Below, in pieces: positions 53,604 to 62,511 of a DNA stretch of 64,000 bases. The DNA is taken from the NCBI GenBank assembly GCA_019638385.1, contig JAHBTW010000006.1, positions 223,565 to 287,564 of the forward strand. Reading direction: 5' to 3'. The notes beneath the pieces are model-generated. The model did no database searches. It saw only the letters and a list, made by a program, of their open reading frames with translations, and was not told where the DNA came from. A program made the translations under genes and the position numbers. This DNA comes from Saprospiraceae bacterium (GTDB taxonomy: Bacteria; Bacteroidota; Bacteroidia; Chitinophagales; Saprospiraceae). Positions within the stretch are counted from its first letter, which is position 1. Each line of letters starts with the position of its first letter.

Positions 53604-54689
53604 TCAAGTCCTCGCCTTACAGGCCCGGTAAAGATCTTTCCAGCCGTCGCGCTCTTTCACTACCGTTTCCAAATATTCCTGCCACACGATTTTATCCTGC
53701 GCCGGGTCTTTGATCACTGCTCCGGCGATACCGGCGGCGATATCGGCCGCTTTGATGATGCCGTCGCCGAAATGCACGGCAAGGGATTGCCCGTGGGTGA
53801 TGACAGAAATGGCCTCGGCGGCGCTCAGCGTGGCCGTCGGCGATTTGAGTTTGGTGCGGCCGTCCTCCGTTTTTCCGCTGCGCAACTCCCGGAATATGGT
53901 GACGAGGCGGCGAATCTCCTCTATGGGGGCGGCTGCGGCGGGTAGTTGCAGGGTTTTGCCCATTTTTTCTACCCGATTGACTACGATGGCGACTTCTTCC
54001 TCCAGCCCGGTCGGGAGCGGCATCACCACCGTATTGAAGCGGCGGCGCAGGGCGCTTGACAGTTCGTTGATGCCCCGGTCGCGGTCGTTGGCCGTAGCGA
54101 TGAGGTTGAATCCGTGCCGCGCCTGCACCGAAGTATTGAGTTCGGGAATGGGCAGCATTTTTTCCGAAAGGATGGTAATGAGGGTGTCCTGCACATCGGA
54201 AGGAATGCGGGTGAGTTCTTCCACTCGCGCAATTTTGCCGTGCTCCATAGCGTGCATCACCGGGCTGGGCACGAGGGCGGCAGCACTGGGTCCGTCGGCG
54301 AGCAGGCGGGCGTAGTTCCAGCCGTAGCGGAGCAAATCTTCGCTCATGCCTGCGCTGCCCTGTACGAGCAGGGTGGAATCGCCGCTGATGGCTGCTGCGA
54401 GGTGTTCGGCCACCCAGGTTTTGGCGGTGCCGGGAATGCCGAGCAGGAGCAGGGCGCGGTCGGTGGCGAGGGTGGCCACGGCTATTTCGATGAGCCGGCG
54501 TTCGCCGAAATACTTGGGTTCTATGGTTGTGCCCTCGGGCAGGCTGCCGCCCATGATGTAGGTGACGACGGCCCAGGGCGACAAGCGCCAATTGGCCGGG
54601 CGGGGATGGGTGTCGGCAGCGGCGAGGGCTTCCAATTCAACGGCGTAAGCGGTCTCGGCAGGCGGCCGGATGATGTTTTCCTGGTTCAT
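53604..54689 (-). CDS. MoxR-family AAA ATPase (YehL-like)
   Basis: 361 aa. Walker A LLLGIPGTAKT (residues 81-91), helical insert GSAGMSEDLLRYGWNYARLL, Walker B-like KIARVEELTRIPSDVQDTL, sensor ATANDRDRGINELSSALRRRF, and C-terminal lid. The YehL-type signature of DUF5682-associated MoxR ATPases; E. coli YehL has nearly the same length. MoxR ATPases act as chaperones with VWA-domain partners. No VWA gene in the window. Start ATG 54689 (MNQENIIRPP). The upstream tRNA-Phe is on the opposite strand. Confidence 0.92.
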   Translation of the reverse strand: MNQENIIRPPAETAYAVELEALAAADTHPRPANWRLSPWAVVTYIMGGSLPEGTTIEPKYFGERRLIEIAVATLATDRALLLLGIPGTAKTWVAEHLAAAISGDSTLLVQGSAGMSEDLLRYGWNYARLLADGPSAAALVPSPVMHAMEHGKIARVEELTRIPSDVQDTLITILSEKMLPIPELNTSVQARHGFNLIATANDRDRGINELSSALRRRFNTVVMPLPTGLEEEVAIVVNRVEKMGKTLQLPAAAAPIEEIRRLVTIFRELRSGKTEDGRTKLKSPTATLSAAEAISVITHGQSLAVHFGDGIIKAADIAAGIAGAVIKDPAQDKIVWQEYLETVVKERDGWKDLYRACKART

Positions 54690-54800
54690 AGCCACGAATT
54701 TACGCGCATTACAGAAAAAAGGGAACAAAAAGATTTGCATAAGTCGTTGGGAAGATTGTACATTTGTGCCGCTTTGAAAAAAAGCATGTTCTTTTCAGAT

Positions 54801-54873
54801 GGTGCGGTAGCTCAGTCGGTAGAGCAAAGGACTGAAAATCCTTGTGTCGGGGGTTCGATTCCCTCCCGCACCA
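54801..54873 (+). tRNA. tRNA-Phe (anticodon GAA)
   Basis: 73 nt. Acceptor GGTGCGG/CCGCACC plus discriminator A, D-arm GCTCAGTCGGTAGAGC, anticodon stem AAGGA/TCCTT with loop CTGAAAA (anticodon GAA at 54834-54836), and T-arm GGGGGTTCGATTCCCTC. The CCA end is not encoded. No obvious integrated element lies at its 3' end; the neighbouring photolyase gene is only 30 bp away. Confidence 0.97.
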
Positions 54874-54903
54874 CTTCTTTTCCCCATTCATTTTATTGGT
54901 AAT

Positions 54904-56379
54904 TCAGGAAAGCCGCGCCAGAAAGCCATCCGCTTCCTGCAGGTGCTCCTGTTGCCGTTCCGGCGTCATTTTGTCGAAGGTTTTTACCAACATACCAAGC
55001 CGGGGATTTTGCAGAAAAAACGCCCGATGCGTGTGCATGAATCGCCAGAACAGCCCGTCCCACACAGCCTGCCAGGGCCCTTTCGGGAAATCGCTCATTT
55101 TCATCAAATAATTACTGCCGCTGATGTACGGCTTGGAGGCCATGAGGCCGCCGTCGGCAAACTGACTCATGCCATATACATTGGGCACCATCACCCAATC
55201 GTAGGCGTCAATGAAGAGTTCCATAAACCAGCGATACACTTCATCGGGATCGAACTCGCAGATTATCATAAAGTTGCCCAACACCATGAGGCGTTCAATG
55301 TGGTGGCAATAACCCGTGCGCAGCACCTTTCGGATGGTGATATCCACCGGATCAATGCCGGTTGTGCCGTTCCAAAAGGAGGCGGGTATTTTTCGGCGAA
55401 AGCCCCAGAAATTGGTGGTGCGCTGCCGGGCGCCGCTTTTTTCATACACCCCGCGAATGAATTCCCGCCAGCCGATGATCTGCCGGACAAAGCCCTCCAC
55501 AGAATTCATCGGAACGCGCTCCATGATTTCCGGGCGCAACACGGCGTCTAAAATCTGTTGCGGACTGAGCAGGCCCACATTGAGCATAGGCGTGAGTACG
55601 CTGTGGTGCAAAATGTATTGGGAAGCCACGACGGCATCCTCATAAGGGCCGAACTCCGCAAAACGAAACCGAATGAACTGCTCCAACCACGCCTCGCTCT
55701 CCTTAAAAGTGAGCGGATAGCGGATATCGCCCTCCAGGCTGCCGTAGTTGTGCGGGAAATGCTGCCCGACGTATTGCACAGCTTCCTGATAGTATGTATT
55801 GGGCGCGGGCCATTGCACGTTGGGCGGCTGTTTGTCTTTGGGGTAGCGCAGCCGGTTTTCGTTGTCGAACGTCCATTTGCCGCCGAGGGGTTTTTTATCC
55901 GGGCCGAGCAGGATGCTGCGGGTCTTGCGTTGCTGTGTGTAAAAATCGGTTTGAAAAAAGCGCTTTTTGTGAGAGAAGTAGTGCGCCAGATCGGCGTGCG
56001 TGTTGAGAAAAAGCAGCGAATCATAGCGGGTCAATTCGATGCCGTACGCTACGGCTCCGTTGCACAGGCGCTTGTGGAGCCAGTCGTCGCTCGGTTCGCA
56101 GTAATGAATGTGTTGAACACCCTCTGCCCGGAGCAGCGGCAGGAGACGGCGCAGGTCGCTTTCGGGGCGGGCGCTCTCCACATAGCGCACCCGGAACCCC
56201 TGTTGTTCGAGCCATTCCCGATAAAACTGCATGGAGGCGCGGTGGAAGCACAGTTTCTGCTTATGGAAATTATACTGCCGGAAAAAAAGGAATTCTTCCA
56301 CCAACACAACCGTGCGGGTTTTGTCGAGTGCCGGGTGGCTGCGGAAGAGCTGATGCGGAAAAATCAGGGTAAGGGTCAT
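54904..56379 (-). CDS. Cryptochrome/photolyase-related protein (PhrB/DUF523-type, PF04244-like) without Fe-S cysteines
   Basis: 491 aa. N-terminal LTLIFPHQLFRSHPAL and the FAD-binding half with RVPMNSVEGFVRQIIGWREFIRG, TGYCHHIERLMVLGNFMII and YDWVMVPNVYGMSQFADGG are typical of the bacterial (6-4) photolyase PhrB family. PhrB binds a 4Fe-4S cluster with four Cys. Here the first Cys (TGYCHHIER) is kept, but the C-terminal motif that normally carries the other three (SDYCKGC...ACP) reads SDFPKGPWQAVWDGLFWRF, with no cysteine. So the protein probably lacks the cluster. Convergent with the tRNA. Confidence 0.86.
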   Translation of the reverse strand: MTLTLIFPHQLFRSHPALDKTRTVVLVEEFLFFRQYNFHKQKLCFHRASMQFYREWLEQQGFRVRYVESARPESDLRRLLPLLRAEGVQHIHYCEPSDDWLHKRLCNGAVAYGIELTRYDSLLFLNTHADLAHYFSHKKRFFQTDFYTQQRKTRSILLGPDKKPLGGKWTFDNENRLRYPKDKQPPNVQWPAPNTYYQEAVQYVGQHFPHNYGSLEGDIRYPLTFKESEAWLEQFIRFRFAEFGPYEDAVVASQYILHHSVLTPMLNVGLLSPQQILDAVLRPEIMERVPMNSVEGFVRQIIGWREFIRGVYEKSGARQRTTNFWGFRRKIPASFWNGTTGIDPVDITIRKVLRTGYCHHIERLMVLGNFMIICEFDPDEVYRWFMELFIDAYDWVMVPNVYGMSQFADGGLMASKPYISGSNYLMKMSDFPKGPWQAVWDGLFWRFMHTHRAFFLQNPRLGMLVKTFDKMTPERQQEHLQEADGFLARLS

Positions 56380-56466
56380 GGCATCTCGTTTTGTTTACGC
56401 GGATATCCAGGACCGGATTGAAACCGGGCACAGGTGAAATAGATTTTTGGGCAGATGGTTCAGGAC

Positions 56467-59400
56467 CTACTTCGGCGCCGTCAGTACCGGTAAATTCTTT
56501 TCCCGGAACATCCGGTTGTAGCCAGCAATGTCTTCATCTATCAGCTTTTTCCAGACGACGCGGTGCCGGGTCCATTCTGTTTCGAGGTCGCGAAGGCGGT
56601 CGCGGACGCCCTGCGTGACGCGGGGATCGTGTACGTCGAGTTTGCCGCGCAGGTCGAAGAACTCTGCGTTGAGCTTGCTGGGCCAGTTGATGACATCCTG
56701 GAAATTGCGCTGCCGGCTTTCCACAATTTCCGCCTCCCAGACGTCAATGGTTTTGAGCAGTTGTTCGCCGGCAGCGAGCATGGATTTTTCATTGTCGCCG
56801 CCATTTTTCATGGATTCATTGAGATTTTCAATCTGCTTTTTCACTTTGCGCATCGCGTTTACACACTCGTGCATGTCTTTGATATGGCCTTCCACACGGG
56901 CGATGGTTTGCTGCTGTTCGTTCCAGTCCTGCGGCAACACTTTAAGGCGCGGGTCGGAAACGATATCGAGGGCTGTTTCAGAAGATTGCCCTTTGTAGTG
57001 GAGGCGCGCGCGGTATTGGCCGGACGGAACGCGGTGGCCGTTGTAGTCGGCATACACAAATACGCCGGGGATATCGGGCAGGCCGGCAGTGCGGAAATCC
57101 CAGGCAAAGCGCTGCAATCCTTTGGCGGCGGGCAGTACCGGGGCCGGTCGCGGGCCGCCGGGGTATGGCTTAAACGCCTCGTCCTTTTTGCTGCTGTACG
57201 ATCGGATGATGAGGCCGGATGCATCCAAGATGTCCAATTTCACTTCATTGGTATCCGCATTTTCGGGCAGGTAGTAGCTGAGGATCACGCCGTTGTCGGG
57301 GTTTTTCCCGATGCCGGGAATGAAATCCGGCAGCCAGGGCGCCTGATAGCTGCTGAATCGTACGGTGGGCTTGGGTGTAAACAAGCGCATCGCCTCCATC
57401 TTACCGGCGGCTTGTTGCAGCGGCGAGAGGTCGTCGAGAATCCAAAAAGCGCGCCCGGCGGTAGCTGCCACGAGGTCGTTGTCGCGAACGATCAGATCGG
57501 TAACGGGCACGGCCGGCAGGTTGAGTTGGAGCTGATTCCAGCGCTTGCCACCGTCGAATGACACATAAAATCCGCGCTCTGCGCCGCCGTACAACAAGCC
57601 TTTTGTTTTCGGGTCTTCGCGTACCACTTTGAGAAAGTCGTCGCTGCGAATGCCGTCCGAGATGCGGGTCCAGGTTTTGCCGTAGTCGGTGGTTTTGTAG
57701 GTGTAGGAAGCAAAGTCGTTGAACTTATAGCGCGTGCCGGCGATGTAAACCGTGCCCTTGTCGTGCAGCGATACCTCGATGGAGTGAACGCTGCATTCGG
57801 GCATACCCGCCGGGGTGATGTTTTGCCAGCTTTTGCCGTTATCGCGGGAGAGATGCACCAGACCGCAGTCGCTGCCGGTGTAAATAAGGCCCGGCTCAAT
57901 GGGCGATTCCACCAGGTAGTAGATGGTGTTGTAATTTTCACCACCGGCGCCCTCGTTGGTGAGCGGTCCACCGCCGACGCCTTGCTTGGCAGGGTCATTG
58001 CGGGTGAGGTCGGGGCTGATGGCTTCCCATCGCAGGCCGCCGTCGGTGCTGCGCAGCACCACATTGGCCGCATGGTACAACACCTTGGGGTTGTGCGGAG
58101 AGGCCACGATGGGCGCATTCCAATTGAATCGGTACTTCATGTTTTTCGGCTCCACGGCGAGGTTGAGCGTGGGATAGGCCATGATGTCTTTGCCCTCGCC
58201 GGTGCGGCTGTCGAGCGCTTCGATGTAGCCCTGATAGCAGCCGCCATAAGTCACGACGGGATTATCGGGGTCGTCAAATGCCACCCAGGCGCACTCGCAG
58301 CCGGGGCCTGCCTTCCAGTCTTTGTCGGTAATGCCGTAGCTGTTGTTGCGCGAAGCAATGATGACGGAGGTATTGTCCTGTTGCCCTCCATAGATTTTGT
58401 AGGGAAACTGCTTGTCGGCATTGACGCGGTAAAACTGCGCGGTAGGCTGGTTGTTTTGAGCCGACCAGGAGCGCCCGCTGTTGAAGCTGATTTCTGCGCC
58501 GCCGTCGTCGCCGAGGATCATATTGCGGCTGTTGCCGGGATTGATCCACAAGTCGTGGGTATCGCCGTGGCCGACGGGCACGTTGGTAAAAGTTTTGCCG
58601 CCGTCAACGGAGCGCATCATCGGCGCATTGAGCACATACACAATGTCGGCATGTTGCGGATCGGCAAACACTTCCATGTAGTACCAGGAACGGGAGGTGA
58701 TGTTTTGATCGCTCGACAGGTGTTGCCAGTTTCGCCCGCCGTTGTCGGAACGGTACAGGCCGGCTTTTGACTTTTCAGCTTCCACAATGGCATACACGCG
58801 GTTGGAATTGGCCCGCGAAACAGATACCCCGATTTTGCCCATTTCTTTAGGCAGCCCTTCATTGATTTTGCTCCAGGTATCGCCGCCGTCGGTACTTTTC
58901 CAGATGGCGCAGCCGGGGCCGCCGCTTTCCACTTTCCAGGGCAGGCGGCGGTGTTGCCAGGTGGCCGCATAGAGGATGCGCGGGTTGTTGTAGTCCATGC
59001 TCAGACTGGAAGCGCCGGAGTTTTCATCCACATAGAGCACCTTTTTCCAGGTGAGGCCGCCGTCGGTACTTTTGTAAATACCGCGGTCTTCGCCGGGGCC
59101 GTGCAGCGCGCCTTGTGCCGCCACGAATACCACGTCGGGATTGTGCGGATGCACCACTACATCAGAGATGTGGCGGGTTTTTTCCAGTCCGAGGTGCTTC
59201 CAGGTTTGGCCGCCGTCGGTGCTTTTGTACAAGCCGTCGCCGTAGGTGGTCATCACGCCGCGCGGCGCGTGTTCGCCCATGCCCACATACACTACGTTGG
59301 GATCGGACTCGGCTACTGCGATGTCGCCCACGGAGCCGGTTTTCAGGATGTCGTCGGCAATGGGCCGCCATATCAGGCCGGCATCGTCCGTTTTCCAAAG

Positions 59401-59646
59401 TCCGCCGCCGGTATAGCCGGCGTAGTAGGTGTTTTCGTCATTGGGTACGCCGCTGACGGCTACCGAGCGCCCGCCGCGAAAAGGGCCGATGTTGCGCCAT
59501 TTCAATCCTTTGTACAGGGAGGCATCAAAAGCGGGTTGCTGCGCTGCAGGCGCAGGTGTTTGCGGTGCAGATTTTTTTTGTGCAAACAACGGCAACGCGG
59601 CTGCAAAAAGGCATGCGGCCAGAACAGGTAGATAGCGGTTTTTCAT
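56467..59646 (-). CDS. Sortilin/BNR-repeat secreted protein (VPS10-like beta-propeller)
   Basis: 1059 aa. Signal peptide [22 protein letters not shown]. Multiple Asp-box/BNR repeats: [56 protein letters not shown], forming two 7-bladed-type propellers, followed by a C-terminal Fn3-like and helical region ([13 protein letters not shown]). It belongs to the large Bacteroidota "WD40/YVTN/BNR-like repeat" proteins often annotated as glycosyl hydrolases, although no enzymatic activity is established. No T9SS sorting domain; periplasmic or outer-membrane location likely. The frame continues upstream to 59880 through a 15-mer repeat array, but ATG 59646 starts the signal peptide. Confidence 0.85.
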   Translation of the reverse strand: MKNRYLPVLAACLFAAALPLFAQKKSAPQTPAPAAQQPAFDASLYKGLKWRNIGPFRGGRSVAVSGVPNDENTYYAGYTGGGLWKTDDAGLIWRPIADDILKTGSVGDIAVAESDPNVVYVGMGEHAPRGVMTTYGDGLYKSTDGGQTWKHLGLEKTRHISDVVVHPHNPDVVFVAAQGALHGPGEDRGIYKSTDGGLTWKKVLYVDENSGASSLSMDYNNPRILYAATWQHRRLPWKVESGGPGCAIWKSTDGGDTWSKINEGLPKEMGKIGVSVSRANSNRVYAIVEAEKSKAGLYRSDNGGRNWQHLSSDQNITSRSWYYMEVFADPQHADIVYVLNAPMMRSVDGGKTFTNVPVGHGDTHDLWINPGNSRNMILGDDGGAEISFNSGRSWSAQNNQPTAQFYRVNADKQFPYKIYGGQQDNTSVIIASRNNSYGITDKDWKAGPGCECAWVAFDDPDNPVVTYGGCYQGYIEALDSRTGEGKDIMAYPTLNLAVEPKNMKYRFNWNAPIVASPHNPKVLYHAANVVLRSTDGGLRWEAISPDLTRNDPAKQGVGGGPLTNEGAGGENYNTIYYLVESPIEPGLIYTGSDCGLVHLSRDNGKSWQNITPAGMPECSVHSIEVSLHDKGTVYIAGTRYKFNDFASYTYKTTDYGKTWTRISDGIRSDDFLKVVREDPKTKGLLYGGAERGFYVSFDGGKRWNQLQLNLPAVPVTDLIVRDNDLVAATAGRAFWILDDLSPLQQAAGKMEAMRLFTPKPTVRFSSYQAPWLPDFIPGIGKNPDNGVILSYYLPENADTNEVKLDILDASGLIIRSYSSKKDEAFKPYPGGPRPAPVLPAAKGLQRFAWDFRTAGLPDIPGVFVYADYNGHRVPSGQYRARLHYKGQSSETALDIVSDPRLKVLPQDWNEQQQTIARVEGHIKDMHECVNAMRKVKKQIENLNESMKNGGDNEKSMLAAGEQLLKTIDVWEAEIVESRQRNFQDVINWPSKLNAEFFDLRGKLDVHDPRVTQGVRDRLRDLETEWTRHRVVWKKLIDEDIAGYNRMFREKNLPVLTAPK

Positions 59647-59693
59647 TTTCAGCTCATTTTGGACGGAAAGATAGAACTCCGGGGGGAATAAAC

Positions 59694-59830
59694 AAAGGGC
59701 AAGTTGGCAAAGGGCAAGTTGGCAAAATGCAAGTTGGCAAAATGCAAATTGGCAAAGGGCGATGCACCGAGCGAAGTCGAGGTGCAAGTTGGCAAAAGGG
59801 CAAAGAGCAGGGGCGATGCACCGAGCGGTA
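59694..59830. repeat. 15-mer tandem repeat array and duplicated 13-mer
   Basis: AAAGGGCAAGTTGGC (59694-59708, 59709-59723), AAAATGCAAGTTGGC (59724-59738), AAAATGCAAATTGGC (59739-59753) and a partial unit (59754-59760). GATGCACCGAGCG is at 59761-59773 and again at 59815-59827. Related to 23981-24010. Non-coding spacer before hisIE. Confidence 0.85.
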
Positions 59831-59886
59831 GCTGCCGGCAAGGCAGGGTTTCCCAGCGCCCTGCTCACGCTACGGTACACGTTACA

Positions 59887-60480
59887 CTACCTTCCGTGCG
59901 CCCGCTCGCGAAGCACTTGCTCGACATCCTGCAATTGCATTCCTTTGGCTTTTAATAGAATAAGGAAATGATAGAGCAAATCGGCGGTTTCATTTTTGAA
60001 AAGGTCATCGTTGTCGTCTTTGGCTTCAATCACGAGTTCTACGGCTTCTTCACCTACTTTTTGCGCCACTTTGTTGATGCCCCGGCGGTAGAGCCGGTTG
60101 GTGTAGGAGTCGTCGGTATCGGCCTCAATGCGCTGTGAGATGGTGTGTTCCAATTCATACAAAAAACCCTGAGGCGACTCCTCCCGAAAACAAGAATCGG
60201 CGCCGGTATGGCACACCGGGCCTTCGGGCCGCACCTTGATGAGCAGGGCATCGCGGTCGCAATCTTCGCGGATGTCGGTCACCCAGAGGAAATTACCGGA
60301 TGTTTCGCCCTTCGTCCACAGACGGTTTTTGCTTCGGCTGAAAAAAGTGACTTTGCCTTCTGCGCGGGTTTGGGCGAGCGCGGCTTCGTTCATGTAGCCG
60401 AGCATGAGCAGGTGCAGGCTGAGGTGGTGCTGTATGACGACGGGAATCAGTCCGCCGCTTTTTTCAAAATCTAAATTCAT
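59887..60480 (-). CDS. hisIE: Phosphoribosyl-AMP cyclohydrolase / phosphoribosyl-ATP pyrophosphatase
   Basis: 197 aa bifunctional protein. N-terminal His[26 protein letters not shown], and zinc ligands [21 protein letters not shown]-terminal His[21 protein letters not shown], then [15 protein letters not shown] and [15 protein letters not shown]. Steps 2 and 3 of histidine biosynthesis. The start overlaps the hisF stop by 4 nt (ATGA). Last gene of the hisDHAFIE operon. Full length. Confidence 0.97.
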   Translation of the reverse strand: MNLDFEKSGGLIPVVIQHHLSLHLLMLGYMNEAALAQTRAEGKVTFFSRSKNRLWTKGETSGNFLWVTDIREDCDRDALLIKVRPEGPVCHTGADSCFREESPQGFLYELEHTISQRIEADTDDSYTNRLYRRGINKVAQKVGEEAVELVIEAKDDNDDLFKNETADLLYHFLILLKAKGMQLQDVEQVLRERAHGR

Positions 60481-61229
60481 CGCACAGGGATGTTTTGGGA
60501 ACGTAAATATTGCTTGACTTCCTGAATGGATATTTCGCCGAAATGGAAAATGCCGGCGGCCAGCGCGGCGCTCGCCTCGGTTTTTTCAAAAACGATTTTG
60601 AAATCTTCTTTGCGGCCCGCTCCGCCGGAAGCAATCACGGGGATGCTCAGCTGCTGCGCTACGGCTTGCGTAATATCGAGGGCAAAACCGGTTTTGGCGC
60701 CGTCGTGGTTCATACTGGTGAGCAGTATTTCACCGGCGCCGAGGCGTTCGGCTTCCGCCGCCCAGTCGAGCGCGTACAGGGGCGTGGGTGTTCTGCCGCC
60801 GTGTACATACACTTTCCAGCCGTCGGATTCGAGGCGGGCATCAATGGCGAGTACCACGCACTGACTGCCGAACTCGCCGGCGAGTTCCCGAATGAGCGCC
60901 GGGTTTTTCACGGCTGCCGAGTTGATGCTGATTTTGTCGGCGCCGGCCTGTATGAGCGCCGATACGTCGGCAACGGAGTTGATGCCCCCGCCCACAGTGA
61001 AGGGGATGTTGATTTCGGCGGCCACTTTTTCCACCAGCGTGAGCAGGGTTTTGCGGTTTTCCACCGTGGCGGTGATGTCTAAAAACACCAGTTCGTCAGC
61101 GCCTTCCAGCGCGTAACGTTTGGCGAGTTCCACGGCGTCGCCGGCATCGCGAATATTCACGAAGTTGACGCCCTTCACAGTGCGCCCGTCGCGGATGTCG
61201 AGGCAGGGGATGATTCGTTTTTTTAACAT
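60477..61229 (-). CDS. hisF: Imidazole glycerol phosphate synthase subunit HisF
   Basis: 250 aa TIM barrel. [22 protein letters not shown] is the canonical N-terminus, with catalytic Asp in CLDIRDG and later [18 protein letters not shown]; phosphate loops PFTVGGGI and VIASGGAG. Cyclase subunit of IGP synthase that receives ammonia from HisH. Overlaps hisA by 7 nt at its start and hisIE by 4 nt at its end. Confidence 0.98.
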   Translation of the reverse strand: MLKKRIIPCLDIRDGRTVKGVNFVNIRDAGDAVELAKRYALEGADELVFLDITATVENRKTLLTLVEKVAAEINIPFTVGGGINSVADVSALIQAGADKISINSAAVKNPALIRELAGEFGSQCVVLAIDARLESDGWKVYVHGGRTPTPLYALDWAAEAERLGAGEILLTSMNHDGAKTGFALDITQAVAQQLSIPVIASGGAGRKEDFKIVFEKTEASAALAAGIFHFGEISIQEVKQYLRSQNIPVR

Positions 61230-61936
61230 AGCGCCGCTAATTCCCGGAGTGAAATGCGCTCCTCATAAATGGCTTTTCCCACAATGGCGCCCTCGCAACC
61301 GGCCTCGCGCAGGGCTTCGAGGTCTTGCACCGAGGCCACGCCGCCGCTGGCAATGAGTTGCACTTTGGAGTGCTCCATGATTTCTTTGTACAAATCCAAA
61401 GAAGGCCCCTGCAACATGCCGTCTAGGGCGATGTCGGTGCAGATGACGCTTTGCACGCCTTCGGTTTCGTATTTTTTAATAAAATCCAGCACGTCCCATT
61501 CCGACTGTTCGAGCCAGCCCTGCGCGGCGATTTTGCGGTTGCGGCAGTCGGCGCCGAGGATGATTTTTTCAGCCCCGTGGGTTTTCAGCCAGCGCAGAAA
61601 CAAGTCCGGTTGTTGCACGGCTATGCTGCCGGCGGTCACTTGCCGGGCGCCGTTTTCAAAAGCGATGCGGAGATCGTCGTCCGATTTGAGGCCGCCGCCG
61701 AAGTCAATGTGCAGGCTCGTTTGGGAAGCGATTTGGTACAACACCTTATGGTTGACGATGCGACTCGACTGAGCGCCGTCTAAGTCCACGAGGTGGAGAT
61801 AGTGCAGCCCGGCATCTTCAAATGCTTTGGCCACCTCCAGCGGATGTTCGTTATACACCGTTTCGGTGCTGTAATCGCCTTTGCTGAGGCGCACGCAGCG
61901 GCCGCCGATGATGTCTATGGCCGGAATGATTCTCAT
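61223..61936 (-). CDS. hisA: ProFAR isomerase
   Basis: 237 aa TIM barrel. [22 protein letters not shown] with catalytic Asp in [27 protein letters not shown], and [11 protein letters not shown] with the second catalytic Asp; phosphate site LIASGGVAS. Isomerises ProFAR to PRFAR. Start ATG 61936 is chosen because it follows the 4-nt overlap with hisH (ATGA at 61933-61936); a longer open frame to 62056 overlaps hisH. Confidence 0.98.
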   Translation of the reverse strand: MRIIPAIDIIGGRCVRLSKGDYSTETVYNEHPLEVAKAFEDAGLHYLHLVDLDGAQSSRIVNHKVLYQIASQTSLHIDFGGGLKSDDDLRIAFENGARQVTAGSIAVQQPDLFLRWLKTHGAEKIILGADCRNRKIAAQGWLEQSEWDVLDFIKKYETEGVQSVICTDIALDGMLQGPSLDLYKEIMEHSKVQLIASGGVASVQDLEALREAGCEGAIVGKAIYEERISLRELAALC

Positions 61937-62511
61937 AAAGCGAGGAAGTTTTGCAATATTTTTTCGCCGGTAGCGGCCGATTTTTCCGGGTGAAACTGCA
62001 GGGCAAAGAAATTGTCTTTTTCCAACCCGGCGCTGAACGGCAGAATGTAATCGCACACGGCGGAAGTGTCGTTGCAGCGCTCCGCATAATAACTGTGTAC
62101 ATAGTAGCAGTCAGCTTCGGCGGGGATGCCGCTCAGCAGTCGTCCGCCGATGTGCGAAAAGTTATTCCAGCCGATGTGCGGCACTTTTTCGCCGGGCGGA
62201 AACCGCCGCACTGCCGCATCAAAAATGCCGAGACAACTCGTGTCGCCTTCTTCCGAATGCGTACACATGAGTTGCAGGCCCAGACATATACCGAGTACGG
62301 GTTGGCGCAGGGAACAGATGACCTCGTCCAGTCCCCGATCGCGCAGGTACTGCATGGCCGTGCCGGCTTCGCCCACACCGGGGAAGATGACCTTATCGGC
62401 TCCTCTGATCTCCTCCGGCACATCGGTGACGATACTCTCGCAGCCGAGACGGCGCAGCGCGTTTTGCACGGAGCGGATGTTGCCCGCATTGTATTGTATG
62501 ATGGCGATCAT
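61933..62511 (-). CDS. hisH: Imidazole glycerol phosphate synthase subunit HisH (glutaminase)
   Basis: 192 aa class I glutamine amidotransferase. Starts [19 protein letters not shown]; nucleophile Cys in [10 protein letters not shown]; His and Glu of the triad in LQFHPEKS. Provides ammonia to HisF. Start at 62511 overlaps the hisD stop (ATGA, 62508-62511). Directly follows hisD, where many Bacteroidota carry hisC and hisB. Confidence 0.98.
   Translation of the reverse strand: MIAIIQYNAGNIRSVQNALRRLGCESIVTDVPEEIRGADKVIFPGVGEAGTAMQYLRDRGLDEVICSLRQPVLGICLGLQLMCTHSEEGDTSCLGIFDAAVRRFPPGEKVPHIGWNNFSHIGGRLLSGIPAEADCYYVHSYYAERCNDTSAVCDYILPFSAGLEKDNFFALQFHPEKSAATGEKILQNFLAL

Noticed and set aside
54801..54903. 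tRNA-Phe as an integration site
   Set aside because: The 3' flank goes straight into the photolyase gene; no integrase, no direct repeat of the tRNA 3' end seen.
59647..59880. N-terminal extension of the BNR-repeat protein rich in Cys-Gln-Leu-Ala
   Set aside because: Translation of the 15-mer repeat array; the real signal peptide starts at 59646.
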